From an uncultured Eubacteriales bacterium (GTDB lineage: Bacteria; Bacillota; Clostridia; UBA1381): a DNA stretch of 64,000 bases. Below, piece by piece: positions 35,565 to 44,025 of the stretch. A program made the position numbers and the translations under genes. The stretch covers positions 27,342 to 91,341 of the forward strand of contig CAJKHT010000002.1 of NCBI GenBank assembly GCA_905199755.1, read 5' to 3'. Below the pieces are notes generated by a model that worked only from the letters and a program-made list of their open reading frames with translations, searched no databases and was not told where the DNA came from. Every line of letters starts with the position of its first letter. Position 1 is the first letter of the stretch.

Positions 35565-36041
35565 ATGAAAGAAGTACGTACAGGCGGCGGCAGGGAGTTC
35601 ATTTATTCCGTGCTGTGGGCTATTGTAATTTTATTCACAGGCAGAGCACTGATATTGTTTATGCCGTCCTATAAGCTTTTCGGAGGAATAATCACTTTAA
35701 TTTTATTCAGCGTACTCGGATTTTTCGTGCTTACACGCTATGCCGCAGTCTTTACATACACGCTTAAGGGGTACAGACTGCGAATAAACAGGCAGATAGG
35801 CAAACGAAACAAGGAGCTTGAAATAAAGCTTACCGACATACAAAGCATTTCCGACGAAAAGCCCGGCACAATGCCCAAGAAAAATATGATATACAACATG
35901 CGCGCAAGCGTATTTTCAAAGCAAAAGCTTTGCTATATAAAATGGCGGTGCGGCGAAGGTGATACTGTTCTTGTGTTTGAGCCGTCGGCTGCCATGAAAA
36001 ATGAGATACAAAAATTAATGAGGTCAGATGAAAATGGTTGA
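35565..36041 (+). CDS. membrane protein with PH-like C-terminal domain, unknown function
   Basis: The frame is open from 35532, but ATG 35565 follows a GAGG-type site and the promoter above. The 158-residue product has two adjacent transmembrane helices (about 14-60 in the trimmed protein) and then a soluble beta-rich domain (YTLKGYRLRINRQIGKRNKELEIKLTDIQSI) that resembles bacterial PH-like domains. It overlaps ricT by 14 bp, so the two are co-translated. Function is not known. Confidence 0.8.
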   Translation: MKEVRTGGGREFIYSVLWAIVILFTGRALILFMPSYKLFGGIITLILFSVLGFFVLTRYAAVFTYTLKGYRLRINRQIGKRNKELEIKLTDIQSISDEKPGTMPKKNMIYNMRASVFSKQKLCYIKWRCGEGDTVLVFEPSAAMKNEIQKLMRSDENG

Positions 36042-36888
36042 TATAATCGGAGTAAGATTTAAACCCACTGGAAAAACATATTATTTTAACCCTCTGGGCT
36101 TTGATATAAAGGAAGGCAGCAACGTAATTGTTGAGACAAGCCGCGGAGTGGAATACGGAAATGTTGTCATAGGCAGAAAGCAGATGAACGAAAGCAGCAT
36201 TGTAAAGCCGCTTAAGGGGATTATCCGTCCGGCAAATGCCGATGATGACCGCCGCCGAGAGGAGGTACGCGCAAAAGAAAAGGAAGCTTTCGGAATATGT
36301 CTGGAAAAAATTAAAAGCCACGGTCTGGAAATGAAGCTGATAGAGGCGGAATACACCTTTGACGGCAGCAAGCTGCTTTTCTATTTCACCGCGGACGGCA
36401 GAGTTGATTTCCGCGATTTGGTAAAGGATTTGGCTACTGTTTTCAAAACACGCATAGAGCTTCGCCAGATAGGTGTCAGAGATGAATCGAAAACAATAGG
36501 CAGTATAGGCGTATGCGGCAGAAATCTGTGCTGCTCGCAGTTTCTTGATGAATTTGTGCCTGTGTCGATAAAAATGGCAAAGGAACAGGGGTTATCGCTT
36601 AATCCGTCCAAAATATCGGGTGCATGCGGCAGACTTATGTGCTGTCTCAAATACGAACAGGATATGTACGAGGATTTGCTTAAATCCTCACCGCGCCAGG
36701 GTGCGGCAGTCCACACCCCCGACGGGGACGGCACGGTGGAATCCGTAAGCCTTTTAAAAGGTCTGGTAAAGGTAAAGCTTGATAAAGAATCCGAGAAAAC
36801 TCTTAAAGAATTTAGGGTTGATGAGATAAAAATCGCAAGAAACCGTAAAAATTCCCCAAATCAGCCGCAAAACGGTAAGAACGCATAA
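36028..36888 (+). CDS. ricT: PSP1-domain protein RicT (YaaT)
   Basis: A 286-residue protein with the PSP1 core (FKPTGKTYYFNP, RGVEYGNVV, LRQIGVRDESKTIGSIGVCGRNLCC) and the paired cysteine motifs CGRNLCCSQF and CGRLMCCLKY. In Bacillus subtilis RicT works with RicA and RicF. That complex binds [4Fe-4S] clusters, promotes RNase Y-dependent mRNA maturation and affects sporulation and biofilm decisions. The family is nearly universal in Firmicutes. It overlaps the upstream PH-like gene by 14 bp. Confidence 0.93.
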   Translation: MKMVDIIGVRFKPTGKTYYFNPLGFDIKEGSNVIVETSRGVEYGNVVIGRKQMNESSIVKPLKGIIRPANADDDRRREEVRAKEKEAFGICLEKIKSHGLEMKLIEAEYTFDGSKLLFYFTADGRVDFRDLVKDLATVFKTRIELRQIGVRDESKTIGSIGVCGRNLCCSQFLDEFVPVSIKMAKEQGLSLNPSKISGACGRLMCCLKYEQDMYEDLLKSSPRQGAAVHTPDGDGTVESVSLLKGLVKVKLDKESEKTLKEFRVDEIKIARNRKNSPNQPQNGKNA

Positions 36889-36919
36889 AATATTGTTAAA
36901 TAATTTGTGCATAAAACTA

Positions 36920-36948
36920 TTGAAGATTTACAGGTTTTGTGATACAAT
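36920..36948 (+). promoter_or_regulatory. predicted promoter of the ferredoxin gene
   Basis: TTGAAG (36920-36925) and TACAAT (36943-36948) are 17 bp apart, with AAGGAGGTG and the ATG about 40 bp downstream. Confidence 0.7.
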
Positions 36949-36993
36949 TAGCTTGAGCGTTTATAACGCAGCAAATTAAGGAGGTGTTTTGTG

Positions 36994-37167
36994 ATGGCTT
37001 ATAAAATCGATTCAGATGCTTGCATCAGCTGCGGAGCATGTGCAAGTGAATGTCCGGTAAGCGCAATCAGCGAAGGCGACAGCGCATATGTAATTGACGC
37101 TGATACTTGTATTGAATGCGGAGCATGTGCAGGTGCCTGTCCGGTAGGCGCTCCTGCTCAGGACTAA
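36994..37167 (+). CDS. 2[4Fe-4S] clostridial-type ferredoxin
   Basis: A 57-residue protein with two matching cluster motifs, CISCGACASECP (from Cys10) and CIECGACAGACP (from Cys39), typical of clostridial ferredoxins. The ATG at 36994 is preceded by AAGGAGGTG (a GTG sits directly before it at 36991). The protein is very acidic and Ala/Gly-rich, as expected for a soluble, abundant electron carrier. It has its own promoter and terminator and would shuttle electrons between PFOR and HydABC. Confidence 0.97.
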   Translation: MAYKIDSDACISCGACASECPVSAISEGDSAYVIDADTCIECGACAGACPVGAPAQD

Positions 37168-37211
37168 TAATTATTACTGCATCGGCGGCTTTATAATATC
37201 GCCGGTCGAAT

Positions 37212-37258
37212 ATAAAGCGCTGCTGGGCGGTTGACGTTTTGCAGCGCTTTATTTGTTT
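37212..37258 (+). terminator. terminator of the ferredoxin transcript
   Basis: ATAAAGCGCTGC (37212-37223) pairs with GCAGCGCTTTAT (37241-37252), followed by TTGTTTTG. A smaller CGGCG/CGCCG hairpin precedes it. Confidence 0.75.
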
Positions 37259-37290
37259 TGTGCGGTAAAAAATTTAACAGAGGTAAATAT

Positions 37291-39186
37291 ATGAAAAAAT
37301 TTATAGGTTTTATTATGATAGCGGCAGTACTTCTTCTTTGTTCCTGCGGCGAAAAGTCGCTTGTTACGGAGGATTCGGTACAAAAAGCGCCGTCATCGGG
37401 AGTAAAGCGTTCGATTTATATATATATGAGCGGCGGCGACGCGGAAAAAGACTACGGCAGCGCGACGGAGGCGCTGCGTGAAATGACACGCGCGGAGCTT
37501 TCCGAAAATATAAATGTTGTTGTCGAAACGGGCGGAAGCACAGTCTGGCATGATGAGGGTATTTCCCCCGACCGCCTTGACCGTTTTGAAATACAAAACG
37601 GCAGCATACGCAAGGTTGACAGTGCGGAGAACGGCAACATGGGAACATCGGCAACACTCATGGATTTTCTGAAATGGGGAAACGAAAATTATCCCGCCGA
37701 GGACAGAATCCTTATAATCTGGGGACAGGGCGGCGGCTGTGTCGGCGGTACTGCATATGACGCGCACTTTAATTATGACAGTCTCACCCCCGGTGAAATC
37801 GCATATGCACTTTCAAAAAGCGGTACCGACTATTCAATGGTTGGCTTTGACTCGTGCCTTATGTCCTCACTGGAAACAGCAGCCGCAATTGCACCCTATG
37901 CCTCATTTATGACGGCATCGGAGGAAATTCAGCCGTGCAGCTGGGACTATCGGAAGATATTTAACTATATATCCTCAAATCCGACCGCATCGGCGGACAG
38001 AATAGGTCAGAAAATATGCGATACATATTACAACAAATGCGTTGACATCGGTCAGGAGGACTCCGTAGCCATGGCTGTTACGGATCTTTCCGAAATAACC
38101 GCGCTCACACAGGCATTTGACGGGCTTTCCGGCAGACTCAACACCGTCCCCGACAGTCTTGAGCAATATGAAAGCTTTGCCGCCGCCGTAAAGGACGTGC
38201 ATATGCTCGGCGGAAAAAGCGAGGACGAGGGATATTCCAACATGTTCGATTTACGGGATTTCGCACAAAAGGTATCGGACAGCGCAGGATACAGCTATTC
38301 CGCAATGGAGGATGCCGTAAACAGTGCGGTATCGTACAGACTTAACGGACGTCTCACCTCTTATGCGGGCGGAATAGGGATTTTTTATCCCATACGTCAG
38401 AATTCGGACGAGCTTGTAAAATACTTTGACATAACACCGTCAAGAAATTACTCCGACTTTCTAAGAAGCATATGCGCAAGGACAGAAATCAATGACGGAC
38501 TTCACACCTATAAAACCTCATGGGCATGGTCTGATTATATGAACGAAAAAGGGTATTTCAATTACGGCGCAAAAATCAATAACGGCTGCTATGAGCTGAA
38601 TATTGTCGGAAACATGAATATTTTAAAAGATGTACGTCTGAATATTTATAAGCTTGATAATGCAAGCGGCAAATATCTGTATCTGTCGGACAGCGGTGCG
38701 TATGACGAAAACAGAGATGCCGGAATTTACAAAAGCAAAAATTCGCATACCTGTCTCACCCTGAACGGCAAGGCGGTGACAGCCTACACCGTTGATAAAG
38801 GTGACGGCTATGAGCTTTACTCGATACCTGTGTATATAGGAAACGTTCAGGGCAATATACGGGCGGCTCGCATAACCTCGGGCAGAAAGCCTCGTTACAA
38901 GGTGTACGGTTTCTGGAAAGGTACAAATGCAGCATACGGCATATCCGACAGAAAAATATCCAAAATTGCGAGAAATGCCGTTATAGAGCCGTTAAGCCGC
39001 GAATACGGCGCGGGTGATTACTACAAGGGCAGCAAAATAAGAGTACCGTTTATATTCCTGCACGAGAAAGCACTCCCCGACGGCGAATATAAATTTGAAT
39101 ACGCAATGGAAGACATATACGGAAATATTTCCGCAGCCGATCCCTCGGAAGTCACAGTATCGGGCAAGACTGCGGCGATGAAATAA
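37291..39186 (+). CDS. clostripain-family (C11) lipoprotein, catalytic His replaced
   Basis: The ATG at 37291 (the frame is open from 37231) starts a lipoprotein signal ending in LCSC, Cys19. The 631-residue product has the C11 protease core: IYIYMSGGDAEKDYG, a Trp-rich loop, MVGFDSCLMSSLE with the catalytic-site Cys189, and TASEEIQP. In active family members the segment before it reads W-x-HG-x-G, with the catalytic His. Here it reads IWGQGGG, so the His position is Gln146 (codon CAG). The C-terminal 230 residues are beta-rich. It would sit on the outer membrane face and may bind rather than cleave. It is followed 19 bp later by an M18 aminopeptidase. Confidence 0.88.
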   Translation: MKKFIGFIMIAAVLLLCSCGEKSLVTEDSVQKAPSSGVKRSIYIYMSGGDAEKDYGSATEALREMTRAELSENINVVVETGGSTVWHDEGISPDRLDRFEIQNGSIRKVDSAENGNMGTSATLMDFLKWGNENYPAEDRILIIWGQGGGCVGGTAYDAHFNYDSLTPGEIAYALSKSGTDYSMVGFDSCLMSSLETAAAIAPYASFMTASEEIQPCSWDYRKIFNYISSNPTASADRIGQKICDTYYNKCVDIGQEDSVAMAVTDLSEITALTQAFDGLSGRLNTVPDSLEQYESFAAAVKDVHMLGGKSEDEGYSNMFDLRDFAQKVSDSAGYSYSAMEDAVNSAVSYRLNGRLTSYAGGIGIFYPIRQNSDELVKYFDITPSRNYSDFLRSICARTEINDGLHTYKTSWAWSDYMNEKGYFNYGAKINNGCYELNIVGNMNILKDVRLNIYKLDNASGKYLYLSDSGAYDENRDAGIYKSKNSHTCLTLNGKAVTAYTVDKGDGYELYSIPVYIGNVQGNIRAARITSGRKPRYKVYGFWKGTNAAYGISDRKISKIARNAVIEPLSREYGAGDYYKGSKIRVPFIFLHEKALPDGEYKFEYAMEDIYGNISAADPSEVTVSGKTAAMK

Positions 39187-39205
39187 ACACGGAGAAGGTA
39201 TCATT

Positions 39206-40528
39206 ATGTATACGGAAGAAACAAAAAAACTCATAGGATTTCTGGAAAAAAGTATGGACTGCTTTCATGCGGCGGACAACATTGCCGCAATTTTAGCCCA
39301 ATCCGGCTTTGAAAGGCTTTATGAAAATAAAAAATGGAGTTTACAGCCGGGAGGAAAATATTTTGTAATGCGGAATTTATCGTCCGTAATTGCATTTAAA
39401 ATGCCGCAGGGTATTCCGGAGGGAATTATGATAGCGGCTGCACACAGCGATTCTCCCGCGTTTAAGATAAAACCCAATCCCGAAACGGACACGGAGCATC
39501 ACTACATAAGACTCAACACCGAGGGCTACGGCGGTATGATTGACTATACATGGCTTGACCGTCCGCTTGCGGTTTCCGGCAAATTAGCCGTAAAGACCGA
39601 TTACGGCATCGAAACAAAGCTGGTTAAGATAGACCGTGATTTACTGCTTATTCCAAGCCTGTGCATACACATGAACGGCGGAGTGAACAAGGGCTACGAT
39701 TTTAATCATCAGTGTGACTTGCTTCCCTTGTACGGAAGTGAACCTGGCGGATTTCTAAAGGAGGTTGCCGCCGCCGCAAACGTCGCGGCAGATGACATAG
39801 CGGGCTACGATTTATTCCTGTATAACCGCGCTCCGGGCAGCATATGGGGAGAAAACAACGAATATTTTTCCTCTGCACGGATTGATGACCTGCAATGCGC
39901 ATATTCCGCAGTCCGCGGAATAACAGAGGCGGAGGAAACAAACTCGCTGCAAATGGCGGCGATATTTGATAATGAAGAGGTCGGCAACCGTACCAAGCAG
40001 GGAGCGGTATCCGACTTTCTGCAAAATACGCTTGAAAGAATATTCCTTAATTTTTCACGCGAGGATTACATGTGTGCAATCGCAAACGGGTTTATGCTTT
40101 CCGCCGACAACGGACATGCCGTACACCCGAACATGCCCGAGAAATCCGATCCCACAAACAGACCTTATCCCAACGGAGGAATCGTTATAAAATACAATGC
40201 AAACCAGAAATATACCACCGATTCGGTTGCGGAGGCATTGGTAAAGGCGCTCTGTGACAATTCCGATATTCCGTATCAGTGCTTTGCAAACAGGAGCGAC
40301 CTGGGCGGGGGAACAACGCTCGGTAATTCCTCAAATACAAAGGTGTCACTGAACACCGCCGATATAGGTCTGGCACAGCTTGCCATGCATTCCTCTTACG
40401 AAACGGCAGGCGTAAAGGATACATATTATATGATTAAGCTTATGCGTGAATTTTTTAATACGGATATTAAAACGGAAGATGACAGCCGCATAATGATAAA
40501 CACAAAATCAAAGCTTAAATTCATCTGA
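39206..40528 (+). CDS. M18-family metalloaminopeptidase
   Basis: A 440-residue cytoplasmic dizinc aminopeptidase of family M18 (aspartyl aminopeptidase/ApeB-like). The metal and catalytic motifs are AAHSDSPAFKIKP (zinc His), FDNEEVGNRTKQGA (Glu-Glu) and NGHAVHPNMPEKSD (His), with Asp in RIDDL and the final His in AMHSSYE. It removes N-terminal, often acidic, residues from peptides. GGAGAAGG precedes the ATG. A strong bidirectional terminator follows. It may be cotranscribed with the clostripain-like gene, suggesting a peptide-related role. Confidence 0.95.
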   Translation: MYTEETKKLIGFLEKSMDCFHAADNIAAILAQSGFERLYENKKWSLQPGGKYFVMRNLSSVIAFKMPQGIPEGIMIAAAHSDSPAFKIKPNPETDTEHHYIRLNTEGYGGMIDYTWLDRPLAVSGKLAVKTDYGIETKLVKIDRDLLLIPSLCIHMNGGVNKGYDFNHQCDLLPLYGSEPGGFLKEVAAAANVAADDIAGYDLFLYNRAPGSIWGENNEYFSSARIDDLQCAYSAVRGITEAEETNSLQMAAIFDNEEVGNRTKQGAVSDFLQNTLERIFLNFSREDYMCAIANGFMLSADNGHAVHPNMPEKSDPTNRPYPNGGIVIKYNANQKYTTDSVAEALVKALCDNSDIPYQCFANRSDLGGGTTLGNSSNTKVSLNTADIGLAQLAMHSSYETAGVKDTYYMIKLMREFFNTDIKTEDDSRIMINTKSKLKFI

Positions 40529-40535
40529 AAAAACC

Positions 40536-40577
40536 AAAAACAGGGATTTGCATATTGCGCAAATCCCTGTTTTTTTA
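40536..40577. terminator. bidirectional terminator between the aminopeptidase and the lipoprotein gene
   Basis: CAGGGATTTGC (40541-40551) pairs with GCAAATCCCTG (40559-40569), flanked by A5 on the left and T7 on the right. It can stop the convergent transcripts from both sides. Confidence 0.85.
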
Positions 40578-40598
40578 AGATAAAATGAATAACACTTT

Positions 40599-41636
40599 CT
40601 AATCATTTACACTAAAGCTGTATGACGGTGCCTCCGTTACCTCCGGCTGCGGTTCTTCGGTAACCTGCGGCTGCACGACAGGCGCAGTTGTCGGCTGAAC
40701 AATCGGTGCCGATGTGCGCATCGGCGTCGGTGCAGGTGAAGGAGTCGGAGTCGATGTTGCTTTCGGTGTCGGTACGGCAGTAGGATGCGTACTTGCCGAG
40801 GGTTTCGGTGAGGCTGTCGGTGACGGAGACGGTGAATTTAAGTTTAACTCATCCATCAGCTTGCTTCTTTCCGAATCTGTCAGAGTATCCATTGAATTAA
40901 CCAGATTTATTGACAGCTTATTGGTTGCTTTGTTTATGCGGTCGGCATATTTTGCACTTACACCGCCGTATACATCATTCAATGCGGATACTATATTATT
41001 ATTCTTATTAAGATAATACCGATACTCGTCATCGGTTTCTGCGTTGCCCTCAATAATTTCAGCAGCCGCCTCATAGACCTTGCTTTTGTTGCGTTCAAGG
41101 AATGACAATGCAAGTATATTTCTGCGCTGGGCAAAATCTACAAGTATACCGCAAAGATTTTGCAGCTCGTCTTCTTTACTTTCCGCATTAAGGTATCTGC
41201 TGTATGCATCATAAAATCCCAAAACGTCATTATTCACCTTTATAGGGAATGCCGATTTACTTTCTTCCTCACAGTCTTTAATGATTTTATTAATATTATC
41301 CTTAAGACTGTCATATATTTCAGTGTTTACCTCACGTCTGAATGTACTGCATATATGCGCAGTTTTATCTTCCTTAAGCTTTTTACCGTTCCCGAGATAT
41401 TGCTGATAATATGTTTTTTCATAGGATTCGGCATACATTTTGCAGGCTGCAAGCTGCTGCTCATACACGGCATCGGCTGCCTCCTCAAAGGAAGAATATC
41501 CGCCGTCCTCCGCTTCGGGGAGAATATCCTCAATTGTTATTTTATCAAGCGCTTCATCAACATCACCGTAATCGGCACAGCCCGAGATCATCAAAAGCAT
41601 GAAAGCGCAGGATAAACACAGTAAAAGTCGTTTCAA
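40599..41636 (-). CDS. lipoprotein with Ser/Thr/Pro-rich C-terminal tail, unknown function
   Basis: The 345-residue product starts with a lipoprotein signal (lipobox ISGC, Cys21). A helical domain of about 240 residues follows, with no motif I recognise. The last about 75 residues are low-complexity Ser/Thr/Pro (SPSPTASPKPSAS, TPTPSPAPTP, then Val/Gln/Glu repeats), a likely wall-spanning or O-glycosylated stalk. It is the last gene of a unit read from the chain-length determinant and BY-kinase genes (18 bp gap). The domain may act in envelope polysaccharide assembly, by position only. Confidence 0.8.
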   Translation of the reverse strand: MKRLLLCLSCAFMLLMISGCADYGDVDEALDKITIEDILPEAEDGGYSSFEEAADAVYEQQLAACKMYAESYEKTYYQQYLGNGKKLKEDKTAHICSTFRREVNTEIYDSLKDNINKIIKDCEEESKSAFPIKVNNDVLGFYDAYSRYLNAESKEDELQNLCGILVDFAQRRNILALSFLERNKSKVYEAAAEIIEGNAETDDEYRYYLNKNNNIVSALNDVYGGVSAKYADRINKATNKLSINLVNSMDTLTDSERSKLMDELNLNSPSPSPTASPKPSASTHPTAVPTPKATSTPTPSPAPTPMRTSAPIVQPTTAPVVQPQVTEEPQPEVTEAPSYSFSVND

Positions 41637-41654
41637 TGTGTATTCCTCTTTCCG

Positions 41655-42716
41655 TTACATTTTTGTGGTATCATCGTCATTATCAAACGGTGAACCGGGA
41701 ACTGCGGTATCGCTTTTTTCGCCCGCAAGCTCTTCCGTTTTCTGCTCCTTTATCGTCTGCGCAAGCACCTTATTATCTTGCTCAATTTCCTCCTGGGAAT
41801 CACCGTAGCGGTCATTGTATCCGCCGTAGCCATAACCGTAACCGTAGCCGTAACCATACTTATAACCGTATTTGTAACCGTACTTCTGACCGTAACGTTT
41901 ACCGCCGTAGCCGTATTTTCTGCCGTACTGCCTCTGGTAAATTCCGTAATTCGCATTATTGGGATCTATATCATTTACAAAAAATCCGAGAAGCTTTGCA
42001 TCTGCCATTTTCAGCAGTCCGATTGCATGCTCAAGACTTTCATGCGTTGTGTATCCCTCACGCACAACTATAACCATACCGTCCATCAGCTTTGACAGCG
42101 CCGACGCATCTGTAACAACCGTTGTCGGCGGAGTATCAACGAAAATGTACTCATATCTTAAAGAAAGCACGTCAATCAAGTCCGTCATCGCCTTTGACGA
42201 CAGAAGCTCTGCCGGATTGGGCGGTATAGAACCCGATGTGATTAAATCAAGATTGGGACGTACATCACGATACACCACTTCATCAAAGGTTTTCTGCATC
42301 GAAAGCACCGTGGAAAGTCCGTCCGTCTTTATAATTCCCAGATACTGATGTATACGCGGTCTTCTCATATCACCGTCTATTACAAGCACTTTCGCGCCGG
42401 TCTGCGCAAACGTAATAGCCAGGTTTATACATGATGTGGTTTTACCCTCGCCCTGATTTGCACTTGTAAAGGCAATCTTTTTGCAGCCGGTATCATTTGA
42501 ACCGGAAACGGAGAATATAATATTGGTACGTGCGGTCTTATATGCCTCCTGTATTACAAAGGAGGTTTTATTATTGATAATTGCCTGCTGGTTCAGCTTA
42601 AGCGACTGTTTATGCTCGTCCGTAAGCTTTGCATGCATATTATTAGATTTGGCTGTATCATTTTTTGTTTTTTTGCCGAAACCGAACGGCAGCTTCATTT
42701 TCTGTTTTTCAGACAT
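41655..42716 (-). CDS. CpsD/CapB-type BY-kinase (tyrosine kinase) with Tyr/Gly-rich tail
   Basis: A 353-residue cytoplasmic bacterial tyrosine kinase: Walker A SANQGEGKTTS, Walker A' VLVIDGDMRRPR, Walker B YIFVDTPP. From about residue 262 the tail becomes an unusual run of YG/KYGY repeats with more than 20 Tyr, then an acidic end. In CpsD/YwqD kinases a Tyr cluster at the C-terminus is the autophosphorylation site that controls polysaccharide export. Here it is much expanded. The partner membrane activator is encoded 21 bp upstream. No cognate phosphatase or glycosyltransferase genes are adjacent. Confidence 0.92.
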   Translation of the reverse strand: MSEKQKMKLPFGFGKKTKNDTAKSNNMHAKLTDEHKQSLKLNQQAIINNKTSFVIQEAYKTARTNIIFSVSGSNDTGCKKIAFTSANQGEGKTTSCINLAITFAQTGAKVLVIDGDMRRPRIHQYLGIIKTDGLSTVLSMQKTFDEVVYRDVRPNLDLITSGSIPPNPAELLSSKAMTDLIDVLSLRYEYIFVDTPPTTVVTDASALSKLMDGMVIVVREGYTTHESLEHAIGLLKMADAKLLGFFVNDIDPNNANYGIYQRQYGRKYGYGGKRYGQKYGYKYGYKYGYGYGYGYGYGGYNDRYGDSQEEIEQDNKVLAQTIKEQKTEELAGEKSDTAVPGSPFDNDDDTTKM

Positions 42717-42737
42717 TATACTTACTCCCCCGTAATA

Positions 42738-43469
42738 TTATAAATTATGCAGATTGGGAACTTCTCCGAGAATCGGCAGCTTGTATCTGCTGGTAAGCTC
42801 CTCCGAGCTTTTAACACGAGTGTCAAACAGGTTAATCAGGAAAATAATCAGCATAGCAATAACGGCGCCCACACAGAAACCTATTATTCCCCGTTTAAGC
42901 GAATGAGTCGACTCAGGTGAATTTGCCTCCTCCGGCACATTTATAAGCTTGACGCTGCCGCCCTCAAAAACGCGGATTATTTCGTCAAATGCATTGTTTA
43001 TTATGCTTGTACAGATTAAATATGCATCATGAGAATCCGCATTGTGAACACTTATTGTAAGCATATTCGTATTTTCTATATTTTTAATGGTCATTGCTTC
43101 CTTGATTTCGGAAAATGAATATTTATTGTCAATATCATCACTGACCTGCTGCAAAAACGGCTTCGACTGCAAAACCTCGATATATGTAGGCATAAGATCC
43201 ATAACGCTCTTCAGCGCACTGGCATTAACATCCTCCGTTTTCTGTTCCTTCTGCGTATTTATATAAATCGTACCCGATGAGCTGTACTGCGGTACGGATG
43301 TAATCTTTGAATACACATATGTACTTCCTCCGACCAGAACCGCCAGTACGGCAATAAGCCACCAGAATGTCAGCATCATATTTATAATGTCAACAAGCGT
43401 AAATTTTGTTTCTATTTCCTTGGAAAGAGACTGCTGCCGTTCCGCAGACTCGTTCATTTGTTTATCCAT
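42738..43469 (-). CDS. polysaccharide chain-length determinant / BY-kinase activator (Wzz/CpsC-like)
   Basis: The 243-residue membrane protein has two transmembrane helices (about 33-53 and about 190-212) flanking an extracytoplasmic loop, the layout of CpsC/YveK/CapA adaptors. A short cytoplasmic C-terminus (DTRVKSSEELTSRYKLPILGEVP) contains the Wzz-type proline-rich motif that activates the separate kinase. It is the first gene of the unit, with a consensus promoter and GGAGG in front. With CpsD it sets chain length in a Wzy-dependent pathway or teichoic-acid-like polymer. Confidence 0.92.
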   Translation of the reverse strand: MDKQMNESAERQQSLSKEIETKFTLVDIINMMLTFWWLIAVLAVLVGGSTYVYSKITSVPQYSSSGTIYINTQKEQKTEDVNASALKSVMDLMPTYIEVLQSKPFLQQVSDDIDNKYSFSEIKEAMTIKNIENTNMLTISVHNADSHDAYLICTSIINNAFDEIIRVFEGGSVKLINVPEEANSPESTHSLKRGIIGFCVGAVIAMLIIFLINLFDTRVKSSEELTSRYKLPILGEVPNLHNL

Positions 43470-43508
43470 TCAAACAAACCTCCGATGAATTAATTATAAT
43501 ATAATTTA

Positions 43509-43537
43509 AGTATAACACATTTTTTATGTCATGTCAA
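43509..43537 (-). promoter_or_regulatory. promoter of the chain-length determinant/BY-kinase/lipoprotein unit
   Basis: On the minus strand TTGACA (43532-43537), 17 bp, TATACT (43509-43514). The start codon is about 40 bp downstream. Confidence 0.8.
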
Positions 43538-43608
43538 TTACACATGATTGACAAAGAAAAATCTTTTAAATCCTCAAAAAAAACCATTTTTTATACACAT
43601 TAAAGCTT

Positions 43609-44025
43609 TCATTGCAATTCGTGATTGTTTTTCGTACTGCATTTGCTGCAATACCCGTAAAGCTCCAGTCTGTGTCCCGTAACCGTAAAGCCGTCTATTT
43701 TTGTCTTATGCACCGGACAGCTTTCCACATACCGCACCTCATGGCAGCCGAGACATACCGCATAGTGTCTGTGGCTCATGCACGCAAGCTCATAATAAAT
43801 TTCGCTGCCCTTTCCGCACACATCGCGCGTAACAATCGAACATTCCGTAAATTTTTCAAGAATACGGTAGACCGTGGAAAGAGAAATCCGGCTGAGTTTT
43901 GAAAATATCATATCCGCACTCATGGGCGAGGGCGCATCGGCAAGAGCATGCAGCACATCAAGACGCTGACGCGTACATTTAAGCCCTTTATCGGAGAGCA
44001 GACGCATAATCTCCTCGGTTCTCAT
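43609..44025 (-). CDS. zur: Fur-family regulator, probably the zinc repressor Zur
   Basis: A 138-residue Fur-type protein with a winged HTH (TRQRLDVLHAL, SLSTVYRILEKF), then a metal-sensing part with His-rich HRHYAVC and two structural-zinc pairs, CLGC and CSKC. Its start overlaps znuB by 4 bp, placing it as the last gene of the polA-znuACB unit. That position argues for zinc sensing (Zur) over iron (Fur) or peroxide (PerR). It probably represses its own unit through the palindrome upstream of polA. Confidence 0.85.
   Translation of the reverse strand: MRTEEIMRLLSDKGLKCTRQRLDVLHALADAPSPMSADMIFSKLSRISLSTVYRILEKFTECSIVTRDVCGKGSEIYYELACMSHRHYAVCLGCHEVRYVESCPVHKTKIDGFTVTGHRLELYGYCSKCSTKNNHELQ

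Noticed and set aside
40700..40850. Repeated GTCGGTG-type motif
   Set aside because: It encodes the Thr/Pro/Ser stalk of the lipoprotein; low-complexity coding, not a separate repeat.
41815..41905. Repeated CCGTAACCGTAGCC units that look like a short tandem array or CRISPR
   Set aside because: They are the complement of the Tyr-Gly codons in the BY-kinase tail, with no spacers of constant length.
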